A stretch of DNA of 54,409 nucleotides from the NCBI RefSeq assembly GCF_001297125.1, contig NZ_LHPC01000008.1, forward strand, positions 1-54,409. The letters are read 5' to 3'. How positions within the stretch are numbered: the first letter of the stretch is position 1; every line of letters begins with the position of its first letter. The position numbers were made by a program, and so were the translations under genes. The DNA is from Pseudomonas sp. RIT-PI-q. GTDB lineage: Bacteria > Pseudomonadota > Gammaproteobacteria > Pseudomonadales > Pseudomonadaceae. The notes under the pieces were generated by a model. That model did not search any database. It saw only the letters and a program-made list of their open reading frames with translations, and was not told where the DNA came from. Below are positions 1 to 8,096 of the stretch, piece by piece.

Positions 1-54
1 GGGACTCTCGATTCCAGGGCATGGTCAGGCACCTCCTGACCGTATTTCATACCT

Positions 55-99
55 GTAAACGATGTCTCCGGTTTAAAACGTAAAGGATGTCTCCGGTTT
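55..99. repeat. Two tandem 20-bp repeats, possible insertion-sequence end
   Basis: Two copies of a 20-base unit (GTAAACGATGTCTCCGGTTT at 55-74 and the same with one change at 80-99) sit 25 bases apart. Multiply repeated short motifs at an edge are typical of the ends of some insertion sequences, for example IS21-type elements. No transposase reading frame is visible in the roughly 50 bases to the left, so the family is only a guess. REP sequence begins directly after the second copy. Confidence 0.4.
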
Positions 100-104
100 C
101 TACC

Positions 105-297
105 CGGGCAAGCCCGCTCCCACAGGGATCTTCGGTGTGCACACTATTTGCCACTCACAGGAGATTACTGTGGGAGATTGCGCTGAGTCAGTAACGACAC
201 CTTCGCGGGCAAGCCCGCTCCCACAGGGATCTTCGGTGTGCACACTATTTGTCACTCACAGGAGATTACTGTGGGAGCGGGCTTGCCCGCGAAGGGG
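105..297. repeat. Tandemly duplicated REP doublet
   Basis: A segment of about 72 bases (105-176) recurs at 206-277, a 101-base period, with one base difference seen (ttgcc versus ttgtc). Each copy starts with CGGGCAAGCCCGCTCCCACAG and ends with CTGTGGGAG. The second copy runs on into the inverted arm GCGGGCTTGCCCGCGAAGG, giving a full REP hairpin; the first copy is interrupted before that arm. This looks like duplication of a REP-containing intergenic unit. It lies upstream of the sensor kinase gene and encodes no credible protein. Confidence 0.8.
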
Positions 298-443
298 CCC
301 GAAAAACCACCAACGATCCAGCTGACTCACAACCTGCGACACCCCGCCGCGCCTCGACCTTGGTCGACACTGACTAACCCCGTCCATCGTGCGAGACTGT
401 CTGACCGGGTGTGAATCCCGGGTGTCTTTTGCCTGGAGTTTCC

Positions 444-3400
444 ATGTCGCTGTCCAGCGGGCTGATCGCCGCCGTCGCCCTGGCCTATATGGCCATCATG
501 TTCGCCATCGCCTTCTACGGCGACCGTCGCAGCACGCCGTTGCCGCCGCGAGTGCGCGCGTGGGTGTACAGCCTGTCGCTGGCGGTCTATTGCACCAGTT
601 GGACGTTCTTTGGCGCCGTGGGCCAGGCCGCCGAACAGCTCTGGTCGTTCCTGCCGATCTACCTCGGTCCGATCCTGCTGCTGGTCTGCGCGCCATGGGT
701 CCTGCAAAAAATGGTGATGATCAGCAAGCAGGAGAACATCACCTCGATTGCCGACTTCATCGCTGCGCGCTACGGCAAATCCCAGTCGCTGGCGGTGGTG
801 GTGGCCTTGATTTGCCTGGTCGGCGTGTTGCCCTACATTGCCTTGCAACTCAAAGGCATCGTGCTCGGGGTGAACCTCTTGATCGGTGCCGGCGCTGACG
901 CCATGGGCGTTCGCGCGCAGGACACGGCATTGATCGTGTCACTGGTGCTGGCGTTGTTCACCATTGTCTTCGGTACGCGCAACCTCGACGCCACGGAACA
1001 CCACCGTGGCATGGTGCTGGCGATTGCGTTCGAATCGCTGGTCAAGCTGTTCGCTTTTCTGGCGGTCGGGGCGTTCGTGACCTACGGCCTGTACGACGGT
1101 TTCGACGACCTGTTCGACCAGGCGATGCTCGCCCCGCGCCTCGAAGAATACTGGAAGGAAACCATCAATTGGCCGTCGATGGTGGTGCAAACCGGTGTGG
1201 CGATGATGGCGATCATCTGCCTGCCGCGGCAGTTCCACGTGACTGTAGTGGAGAACATCGACCCTCAGGATCTGCGCCTGGCGAAATGGGTGTTCCCGGC
1301 GTATCTGGCATTGGCCGCCTTGTTTGTAGTCCCGATCGCTTTGGCCGGTCAGATGCTGCTGCCCAGCTCGGTGCTGCCGGACTCTTTCGTCATCAGCCTT
1401 CCCCTGGCCCAGGCTCACCCGGCCCTGGCGTTGCTGGCCTTTATCGGTGGCGCTTCGGCGGCGACCGGCATGGTGATCGTGGCCAGCGTGGCGCTGTCGA
1501 CCATGGTTTCCAACGACATGCTGTTGCCGTGGTTGCTGCGCCGCAACAACGCCGAGCGGCCGTTCGAAGTGTTCCGCCAGTGGATGCTCTCGGTACGCCG
1601 AGTCAGCATCGTGGTGATTCTGCTGCTGGCTTACGTCAGCTATCGCCTGCTGGGCTCGACTGCGAGCCTGGCGACCATCGGCCAGATCGCCTTCGCCGCC
1701 GTGACCCAACTGGCCCCGGCGATGCTCGGCGCGCTGTACTGGAAACAGGCCAACCGTCGCGGTGTGTTCGCCGGCCTCGCCGCCGGGACGTTCCTGTGGT
1801 TCTACACACTGATTTTGCCAATCGCCGCCCTTAGCCTCGGTTGGTCGCTGAACAGTTTCCCGGGCTTGGCCTGGCTGCACAGCAACCCGCTGCATTTGCC
1901 GATCACCCCGCTGACCCAAGGCGTGGTTCTGTCGCTGGCGGGCAATTTCACCCTGTTTGCCTGGGTCTCGGTGCTGTCGCGCACACGAGTTTCGGAGCAC
2001 TGGCAGGCCGGTCGTTTCATTGGCCAGGAAATCAGCGCCCGGCCCAGCGCCCGTTCGATGCTGTCAGTACAGATCGACGACTTGCTGCAACTGGCCGCAC
2101 GCTTCGTCGGTGAAGAACGCGCCCGCCAGAGTTTCATCCGTTTCGCCTACCGTCAGGGCAAAGGCTTCAACCCCAACCAGAACGCCGACGGCGAGTGGAT
2201 CGCCCACACAGAACGGCTGCTGGCCGGTGTGCTTGGGGCCTCTTCGACGCGCGCGGTAGTAAAAGCCGCCATTGAAGGTCGGGAAATGCAGCTTGAGGAT
2301 GTGGTCCGAATCGCCGACGAGGCCTCGGAAGTGTTGCAGTTCAACCGCGCGTTGCTGCAAGGGGCGATCGAGAACATTACCCAGGGCATCAGCGTGGTCG
2401 ACCAGTCGCTGAAACTGGTGGCCTGGAACCGGCGCTATCTGGAGCTGTTCAACTACCCGGACGGCTTGATCAGCGTCGGTCGGCCCATCGCCGACATCAT
2501 TCGCTACAACGCCGAGCGCGGTCTGTGCGGGCCCGGCGAAGCCGAAGTGCACGTCGCCCGCCGCTTGCACTGGATGCGCCAGGGCCGCGCCCACACCTCC
2601 GAGCGGCTGTTCCCCAATGGACGAGTGATCGAGCTGATCGGCAACCCGATGCCGGGCGGCGGTTTCGTCATGAGTTTCACCGACATTACCGCGTTCCGCG
2701 AAGCCGAGCAGGCACTGACCGAGGCCAACGAGGGCCTGGAGCAACGGGTGACTGCACGGACCCACGAACTGTCGCAGCTCAACGTGGCCCTGACCGAAGC
2801 CAAGGGCACTGCCGAATCGGCCAACCAGTCAAAAACCCGCTTCCTCGCGGCCGTCAGCCATGACTTGATGCAACCGTTGAACGCTGCGCGATTGTTCTCC
2901 GCCGCCCTTTCCCATCAGGACGACGGACTGTCCAGCGAGGCGCAGAAACTAGTCCATCACCTCGACACTTCACTGCGCTCGGCCGAGGACCTGATCAGCG
3001 ACCTGCTGGACATTTCCCGTCTGGAAAACGGCAAGATCAACCCCGATCCCAAACCGTTCGTACTCAATGAGTTGTTCGACGTCCTCGGCGCCGAGTTCAA
3101 GGCGCTGGCCCGCGACCAAGGGCTGAAGTTCCGCGTCCGGGGCAGTACGTTGCGGGTCGACAGCGACAGCAAACTGTTGCGGCGGATCTTGCAGAACTTC
3201 CTGACCAACGCGTTCCGCTACGCCAAAGGGCCCGTGTTGCTGGGCGTTCGTCGGCGCAAGGGCGAACTGTGCCTGGAGGTCTGGGACCGTGGCCCGGGTA
3301 TTCCGGAAGATAAGCAGCTGGTGATTTTCGAAGAATTCAAACGCCTCGACAGCCACCAGACCCGAGCCGAAAAAGGCCTGGGGCTGGGGCTGGCGATTGC

Positions 3401-3914
3401 TGACGGGCTGTGTCGCGTGCTGGGTCACACCTTGCAGGTCCGCTCCTGGCCAGGTCGCGGCAGTGTGTTCAGCGTCAGCGTGCCGCTGGCTCGGGCGCAA
3501 ACTGCGACTCCGGCCAAGGTGGTTGAACTCAACGGCAAATTGCTCAGCGGTGCGCAGGTGCTGTGCATCGATAACGAAGACAGCATCCTGATTGGCATGA
3601 ACAGCCTGCTCACGCGATGGGGTTGCCAGGTCTGGACGGCGCGCAACCGCGAAGAATGCGCAGCGCTGCTGAGCGACGGCATCCGTCCGCAATTGGCGCT
3701 GGTGGATTACCACTTGGATAACGGCGAGACGGGGACCGAGCTGATGGCATGGTTGCGGACCCGTTTGGGGGAACCGGTGCCGGGGGTGGTGATCAGTGCC
3801 GATGGGCGACCGGAGATGGTCGCCCAAGTGCATGCGGCGGGGCTGGATTATCTGGCTAAACCGGTGAAACCGGCGGCGTTGCGGGCGTTGTTGAGTCGGC
3901 ATTTGCCGTTGTGA
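444..3914 (+). CDS. mxtR: SLC5-transporter-fused hybrid sensor histidine kinase (MxtR/CrbS type)
   Basis: Predicted inner-membrane sensor of 1156 residues. The first 520 or so residues form a multi-helix sodium:solute symporter-like domain. A STAC-like linker (about 540-640) and a PAS domain (about 645-760) follow, then a short coiled coil. The histidine kinase core has an H-box VSHDLMQPLNAAR with phospho-acceptor His806, an N-box near NFLTNAFRYA, and G-boxes PGIPEDK and GLGLGLAI. A C-terminal receiver domain has its phospho-acceptor Asp1088 in LVDYHL. This order matches the MxtR/CrbS kinases, which with a LuxR-type regulator (ErdR/CrbR) control acetate use; CbrA is similar but lacks a receiver. 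Start 444 is chosen because GGAG precedes it, although the frame is open from 411. No cognate regulator gene is adjacent. The exact signal is unknown. Confidence 0.85.
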   Translation: MSLSSGLIAAVALAYMAIMFAIAFYGDRRSTPLPPRVRAWVYSLSLAVYCTSWTFFGAVGQAAEQLWSFLPIYLGPILLLVCAPWVLQKMVMISKQENITSIADFIAARYGKSQSLAVVVALICLVGVLPYIALQLKGIVLGVNLLIGAGADAMGVRAQDTALIVSLVLALFTIVFGTRNLDATEHHRGMVLAIAFESLVKLFAFLAVGAFVTYGLYDGFDDLFDQAMLAPRLEEYWKETINWPSMVVQTGVAMMAIICLPRQFHVTVVENIDPQDLRLAKWVFPAYLALAALFVVPIALAGQMLLPSSVLPDSFVISLPLAQAHPALALLAFIGGASAATGMVIVASVALSTMVSNDMLLPWLLRRNNAERPFEVFRQWMLSVRRVSIVVILLLAYVSYRLLGSTASLATIGQIAFAAVTQLAPAMLGALYWKQANRRGVFAGLAAGTFLWFYTLILPIAALSLGWSLNSFPGLAWLHSNPLHLPITPLTQGVVLSLAGNFTLFAWVSVLSRTRVSEHWQAGRFIGQEISARPSARSMLSVQIDDLLQLAARFVGEERARQSFIRFAYRQGKGFNPNQNADGEWIAHTERLLAGVLGASSTRAVVKAAIEGREMQLEDVVRIADEASEVLQFNRALLQGAIENITQGISVVDQSLKLVAWNRRYLELFNYPDGLISVGRPIADIIRYNAERGLCGPGEAEVHVARRLHWMRQGRAHTSERLFPNGRVIELIGNPMPGGGFVMSFTDITAFREAEQALTEANEGLEQRVTARTHELSQLNVALTEAKGTAESANQSKTRFLAAVSHDLMQPLNAARLFSAALSHQDDGLSSEAQKLVHHLDTSLRSAEDLISDLLDISRLENGKINPDPKPFVLNELFDVLGAEFKALARDQGLKFRVRGSTLRVDSDSKLLRRILQNFLTNAFRYAKGPVLLGVRRRKGELCLEVWDRGPGIPEDKQLVIFEEFKRLDSHQTRAEKGLGLGLAIADGLCRVLGHTLQVRSWPGRGSVFSVSVPLARAQTATPAKVVELNGKLLSGAQVLCIDNEDSILIGMNSLLTRWGCQVWTARNREECAALLSDGIRPQLALVDYHLDNGETGTELMAWLRTRLGEPVPGVVISADGRPEMVAQVHAAGLDYLAKPVKPAALRALLSRHLPL

Positions 3915-3955
3915 TGTTTAAGGTTTGAATCTTGTGGTGGCGCGAATGCCGCCTT

Positions 3956-3971
3956 CGCGGGCTTGCCCGCG
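3956..3971. repeat. Single REP core palindrome between convergent genes
   Basis: CGCGGGCTTGCCCGCG is the core of the REP units seen elsewhere in the window, here as one isolated unit. It lies between the ends of the converging sensor kinase and rmuC genes, where a hairpin could act in both directions. It has no U-tract, so it is not a typical intrinsic terminator. Confidence 0.6.
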
Positions 3972-3983
3972 ATGCTTTTCGGT

Positions 3984-5462
3984 TTATTCAGGCAGCTCGG
4001 CCAGGCCATCCACATCGGTCATCGCCCGCTCCAGCAAATCGGCCGGCAGGCTCTTGCTCGCCCGCGCGCCGAGCAACTTCAGTTGCTCACTGCGGCTGAC
4101 CAGGTTACCGCGCCCTTCTGTCAGCTTGTTGCGCGCCGAGCTGTAGGCTTTGTCCAGTTGCTGCAAGCGATTGCCGACTTCATCCAGATCCTGAATGAAC
4201 AACACGAACTTGTCGTACAGCCACCCGGCGCGCTCGGCGATTTCCCGGGCGTTCTGGCTCTGGCGCTCCTGTTTCCACAGGCTGTCGATGACGCGCAACG
4301 TCGCCAACAAGGTGGTCGGGCTGACGATCACGATGTTGCGGTCGAACGCTTCCTGAAACAGCGTCGGCTCCGACTGCAAGGCGGCGGAGAACGCTGCTTC
4401 GATCGGCACGAAGAGCAGGACAAAATCCAGGCTGTGCAAGCCGTCGAGTCGTTTGTAATCCTTGCCGGCCAAGCCTTTGACGTGATTGCGCAGCGACAGC
4501 ACGTGCTGTTTGATGGCGATCTGGCCGATGGCATCGTCTTCGGCGGCCACATATTGCTGGTAAGCCGTGAGGCTGACCTTGGAGTCGACCACCACCTGCT
4601 TGTCGCCCGGCAGATAAATGATCACGTCCGGCTGGAAACGCTCGCCATCCGGCCCCTTGAGATTGACCTGGGTCTGATACTCGCGCCCTTTCTCCAGCCC
4701 CGCGTGCTCGAGCACTCGCTCAAGAATCAGCTCACCCCAGTTGCCTTGGGTTTTCTGGCCTTTCAAGGCACGGGTTAGATTGGTGGCTTCATCGCTCAGG
4801 CGCAGGTTCAACTGTTGCAGCCGCTCCAGCTCCTTGGCCAGCGAGAAGCGCTCGCGGGCTTCCGCCTGATAACTTTCCTCGACGCGTTTTTCAAAAGACT
4901 GAATGCGTTCCTTCAACGGATCGAGCAACTGCCCCAGACGCTGCTGACTGCTTTCGGCAAAACGCTGCTCACGCTCGTCGAAGATCTTGCCCGCCAGCTC
5001 GGCGAACTGCGCACGCAATTCGTCTCGCGAGCCTTGCAGGTCGTTGAGGCGCTGCTGGTGGCTTTCCTGCTGCTCGCGCAGCTCGGCGTTGAGCGAGGCA
5101 GCTTGCGCGTCCAGGCGACGCAGCTCAGCCTCTTTACCGGCGCGTTCGAGATTCCAGGCGTGGGCGGCATCGCGGGCGTCGTCGCGCTCGATCTGCAGCA
5201 ATTCGACTTCACGGCGCAGGGCCGCCAGGTCTGCCTGTTTGGCAGCGTTGGCCTGGCCCAGATCACCGATCTCATCGCGGCAGGCTTCGAGCTGGGCGTT
5301 CAAGCCGTCCTGAGCCAGATTAGCCATGGCCAGTCGCTCTTCCAGCAGCGCAACGTCTGACTGCGTTGCGCTCGCTCGGCGCTGAAGTTGCCAGGCCAGT
5401 ACCAATAACGGCAGTGCAGCGCCCGCCAGACCGAGCAATGCGCTGGTCAAGTCCATAGCCAT
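3984..5462 (-). CDS. rmuC: DNA recombination protein RmuC
   Basis: RmuC-family protein of 492 residues. A hydrophobic N-terminal segment (about residues 5-25) is followed by a long coiled coil (about 30-200) rich in Glu, Arg, Gln and Ala. The conserved RmuC nuclease-like domain comes next (about 210-440, including QGNWGELILERVLEHAGL and DSKVSLTAYQQY). The family limits inversions at short inverted repeats in E. coli and is thought to act on DNA structures near the membrane. The ATG at 5462 is chosen because AGGAG lies 5 bases upstream; the open frame extends to a TTG at 5477, which would put that motif inside the gene. It lies 61 bases downstream of the Sel1-repeat gene on the same strand, so the two may be co-transcribed. 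Confidence 0.92.
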   Translation of the reverse strand: MAMDLTSALLGLAGAALPLLVLAWQLQRRASATQSDVALLEERLAMANLAQDGLNAQLEACRDEIGDLGQANAAKQADLAALRREVELLQIERDDARDAAHAWNLERAGKEAELRRLDAQAASLNAELREQQESHQQRLNDLQGSRDELRAQFAELAGKIFDEREQRFAESSQQRLGQLLDPLKERIQSFEKRVEESYQAEARERFSLAKELERLQQLNLRLSDEATNLTRALKGQKTQGNWGELILERVLEHAGLEKGREYQTQVNLKGPDGERFQPDVIIYLPGDKQVVVDSKVSLTAYQQYVAAEDDAIGQIAIKQHVLSLRNHVKGLAGKDYKRLDGLHSLDFVLLFVPIEAAFSAALQSEPTLFQEAFDRNIVIVSPTTLLATLRVIDSLWKQERQSQNAREIAERAGWLYDKFVLFIQDLDEVGNRLQQLDKAYSSARNKLTEGRGNLVSRSEQLKLLGARASKSLPADLLERAMTDVDGLAELPE

Positions 5463-5523
5463 AGCCACTCCTGCCAATCAAATAAAGCCTGAAGGTTAAC
5501 CAAGGCGTCAGGTCTTGGACAGC

Positions 5524-5847
5524 TCAGTCTTCGATCAGACCGAGTTCCTGCCGGGCGCGCTTATCCCCTGCCCGCGCGGCTTGACGCAAAAGGTCCTGGC
5601 CGATTCGGCGGTCCCGGGCGTTGCCGCATTCACGGCACATCAGCAGACCGAGACGGCTTTGCGCGGCCACGACGCCTTCACGGGCGGGCTGCTTGAGCAA
5701 ACGTCCGGCAAAGTGTTTGACGTTGGTGTTTTCGCCCAGGCGCGGGCTGTCGAGAAGCCACTCCGCCACACGCATCGAAAAGCGCTTGGGAGGGATCACA
5801 TTGGGGGGTGTCGAGGTGGCAGAGTCTGATGCTGAGCGAAACTTCAT
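5524..5847 (-). CDS. Sel1-repeat family protein (small)
   Basis: Predicted 107-residue protein. The C-terminal half contains helical repeats of the Sel1 kind (AREGVVAAQSRLGLLM and GQDLLRQAARAGDKRARQELG), normally protein-interaction units. There is a CREC motif in the middle and no signal peptide. The frame stays open to 5955, but the residues before the ATG at 5847 look non-coding and overlap an AT-rich tract, so the short form is preferred; no strong ribosome site is visible. It lies just upstream of rmuC on the same strand. The partner is unknown. Confidence 0.65.
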   Translation of the reverse strand: MKFRSASDSATSTPPNVIPPKRFSMRVAEWLLDSPRLGENTNVKHFAGRLLKQPAREGVVAAQSRLGLLMCRECGNARDRRIGQDLLRQAARAGDKRARQELGLIED

Positions 5848-5952
5848 AAAGCACTGTGGGGCAGATCGGAAGGCGCGCCACTCTACTCTTTTTTTCTTAC
5901 AGGTAAAGCCTAAAAAAACCCGGCACGCCCGTCCTAGAGCAAGCGCTCGGGA

Positions 5953-5987
5953 CAATCCACAGAAGCTGTGGATAACTCAGTGGACAA
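5953..5987. promoter_or_regulatory. Cluster of DnaA-box-like sequences
   Basis: A perfect match to the DnaA box (TGTGGATAA, reverse of TTATCCACA) is at 5967-5975. It belongs to an inverted repeat ATCCACAG-aag-CTGTGGAT (5955-5973). A third, weaker match AGTGGACAA follows at 5979-5987. An AT-rich stretch lies about 60 bases to the right. Binding is not shown; the site could be a DnaA-titrating or regulatory locus, or chance. Confidence 0.4.
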
Positions 5988-6311
5988 CCGCCCTTGAACT
6001 CTCGCAAAGCCCTATGGAATGGGGCCCGCAGTCAAACTGACGATTTTTTCACCAGTAAAAAAAAGCGATGTTTTTCATTGACTTAAATTTTGGTTACAGG
6101 CACCCACTGCGTTTGAAGGGAAGATGACAGCGGGGTGACAACCCGCGCGACTTATGTGCACAAGTACCTTCGAGGCAGTTATATCGATGGGCTTTTTCGG
6201 CGCTTTTTTTAGCTGAGCCTGGGGATAAACCTGCGCAAAGCCGTGATTCAGGCAGCTCCAGGCGGCCGACCAGCCGTCGGATTCCGAGCTTTACAGAGCA
6301 GCACCGCGCAC

Positions 6312-6480
6312 CTGTAGCAGCTGCGTTCGGCTCTGTAGCAGCTGTCGAGCCTGCGAGGCTGCGTTCGGCTGCGCAGCAGTCGTAAAATCAGACAATGCGG
6401 TGTTTCAGATAAACCTTGCACTCAGGGTTTACGACTGCTGCGCAGCCGAACGCAGCCTCGCAAGCTCGACAGCTGCTACA
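6312..6480. repeat. Long inverted repeat, 53-bp arms (distinct REP class)
   Basis: Arms 6334-6386 and 6428-6480 are complementary at 52 of 53 positions around a 41-base loop. Each arm itself contains TGTAGCAGCTG, CTGCGAGGCTGCG and CTGCGCAGCAG, so each can fold on its own. A partial extra unit (TGTAGCAGCTGCGTTCGGCTC) precedes at 6313-6333. The sequence differs from the GCGGGCTTGCCCGC class found elsewhere in the window. No protein-coding role is apparent. Confidence 0.85.
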
Positions 6481-6960
6481 AAAGGCACGCCATGAATCTT
6501 TTTTGCTAACACACTTCCTTTCTGCAATTCAATCCGTTAGTATCCGCGGCGTTAGTACCAAGCTGAAAGTCAATTCTGGTCGAACAAATCCCCCCCGGTC
6601 AGCCTCCCAACGGAAGCCTGCACCGACAAAGCGGATCGACCACCTCGATGGTTTCCAGGTAAACCTTGCGTCAACACAGCCTTTGAAACGAAAGCAAAGG
6701 GTGTTGCGAAGTTCACTTACTCTGACCGAACCAACCTGCAAATTGATCAGGATCTTCACCCTGGGCCCAGAACCTTTGCCCTTGATGTGTTGCCTGCCCT
6801 CCTAAGTACCTACCTGCCAGCCCAAGCGCGCCAATTTATCAGCGCTTCAAACTGGCTGCTTTGTTCCAGTCGGGTTCTTCGTTCGACCAATGGTGGTCGT
6901 CGTCACTGGAACGTTTTAACTTTGCACGGTTCTTATCCGTGTCGCTTGTAGGAACACCCA

Positions 6961-7191
6961 ATGACTATGTCTACTCAAATCCACACCCAGGATGCCATCC
7001 GCACCCTAACCAACGCTTTTGCACCAATGAACTGCCTGATCATGGCCGCTCGCAAAGGCTGCTTCAGCTTCACTCTGGTCAACGAACACGGCATCGCTCG
7101 TCACAGCGAACGCCTGTACCCCGATCAATACTCCAGCGCCGAGCCGCTGCAGGCCGTGATCGAGCGTACCCGTCAGGCACTGGTTGCCTGA
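6961..7191 (+). CDS. Small conserved-type Pseudomonas protein, unknown function
   Basis: Predicted cytoplasmic protein of 76 residues with no signal peptide or membrane helix. The N-terminal part looks helical (IHTQDAIRTLTNAF), followed by a strand-like centre (GCFSFTLVNEHGIARHSERLY) and a C-terminal helix (PLQAVIERTRQALVA). A good ribosome site (AGGA, 7 bases upstream) and a strong terminator just downstream support a real single-gene unit. I do not recognise the family. The centre resembles a small one-domain fold of two or three strands, but that is only a guess. Confidence 0.75.
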   Translation: MTMSTQIHTQDAIRTLTNAFAPMNCLIMAARKGCFSFTLVNEHGIARHSERLYPDQYSSAEPLQAVIERTRQALVA

Positions 7192-7215
7192 TACGCCAGA
7201 AAGACTGAAAACCTC

Positions 7216-7247
7216 AAAAGCCCTGCCCAAAAAGCGGGGCTTTTTAT
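7216..7247 (+). terminator. Intrinsic terminator of the 76-residue gene
   Basis: AAAGCCCTGC pairs with GCGGGGCTTT across a short A-rich loop and is followed by TTTTT. It starts about 25 bases after the stop codon at 7191. Confidence 0.85.
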
Positions 7248-7287
7248 TGCCCGATATTTCACTTTTCCCTCTCTGCGCCTAAGCACT

Positions 7288-7303
7288 AACCGATATAACG
7301 GTT
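7288..7303. promoter_or_regulatory. Inverted repeat, candidate operator
   Basis: AACCGATATAACGGTT is an inverted repeat with 5-base arms (AACCG/CGGTT), followed by a partial repetition (GGTTATAACTGG). It lies in the 276-base gap between the 76-residue gene and the gene at 7468, where that gene's promoter should be. No regulator can be assigned. Confidence 0.35.
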
Positions 7304-7467
7304 ATAACTGGCAGCCGGAAATATTTTAAAAACAGGCCTTTACGGCGCGAATATGACACTACACTTCAACTCAAGCGGCTTGATCCGCTTCCGGCGAGCC
7401 TGACTCGATTCACCGCTGCCAACGCTAAATTCAGGTTTCGCCGACCATTTCATGTTTCGAGGGTTTT

Positions 7468-7950
7468 ATGGGTATCGCTGCCAGCGAACTGTGCCGCTAT
7501 GTGATCCGCCCGACATTGATCTACCTTGGACGCCATAGCGCAACTGCCGAATCCCTGCTGCTGGGCATCGCCGCCAGCCAGTCAGCCCTTGGTACTGCCC
7601 TGCATGACCGCCGTGGACACGGCCTGTACCGAATCGCCGAACCCCGCCACCAGGCACTTTGGGACCACTACCTGGCACTTGACCCGGAACGCGCAAGCCT
7701 GGTCCGCGGTTTGGCCAGCCAGCATGCTTTCCTCAGCGGTCCGCACCTCGAATTGACCGTCAACCTGCGTTACGCCACAGCCATCGCGTGGCTGCTGATC
7801 GAAGAACAGAACACTCCCCTCCCCGAAGCCGACGACCTGCTGGGAATGGCCCGAATCTGGCGCCAGATCTTCCAGCCCCAAGGACGTCTGAGAGACTTCA
7901 CTTACGCCTGGCAAACCTGTGTTTCATCTTTGAATCAGGTCGCCTGCTGA
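7468..7950 (+). CDS. Uncharacterised 160-residue protein
   Basis: Predicted soluble, mostly helical protein of 160 residues with no signal peptide, metal motif or known catalytic signature. Notable segments are LCRYVIRPTLIYLGRHS near the start, GIAASQSALGTALHDRR, and LTVNLRYATAIAWLLIEEQNTPLP in the middle. ATG 7468 has GAGGG upstream at suitable spacing. It stands alone between terminated neighbours and precedes the FadL-type gene. I remember a hypothetical gene beside the fadL-like gene in other Pseudomonas, so it may be a conserved genus protein, but the function is unknown. Confidence 0.75.
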   Translation: MGIAASELCRYVIRPTLIYLGRHSATAESLLLGIAASQSALGTALHDRRGHGLYRIAEPRHQALWDHYLALDPERASLVRGLASQHAFLSGPHLELTVNLRYATAIAWLLIEEQNTPLPEADDLLGMARIWRQIFQPQGRLRDFTYAWQTCVSSLNQVAC

Positions 7951-8096
7951 CCCAGCATTTTCGCAAGATCGCGTAACACGTCGCGAATCTGGCCTGATTG
8001 TCCTACAAAACCGCTCTAAATCAAGCGATACAGCCTATGGCGCTGGAACGAAAATGTTGGTAATTTTCGCCCCGGTGATCACCAGGAGTTCTAATA

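Larger units (their letters stand above)
5848..6960. other. 1.1-kb intergenic region without a credible gene
   Basis: This is the longest gene-free stretch of the window. It holds a group of DnaA-box-like sites (5953-5987), an AT-rich tract (about 6040-6105) and a long inverted repeat (6334-6480). About 480 bases of leader-like sequence then run up to the small gene at 6961. Reading frames at 6416-6805 (+) and 6529-6759 (-) run through the repeat or resemble no family and were not called. A small RNA gene cannot be excluded by eye. Confidence 0.6.

Noticed and set aside
105..297. Possible CRISPR-like array from the repeated segments
   Set aside because: Only two units with 101-bp period are present; each unit is an REP doublet with inverted arms, and there are no cas genes.
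6416..6805. 129-codon frame (+) in the 1.1-kb gap
   Set aside because: It begins inside the long inverted repeat, has no ribosome site, and its product is low-complexity and repeat-derived.
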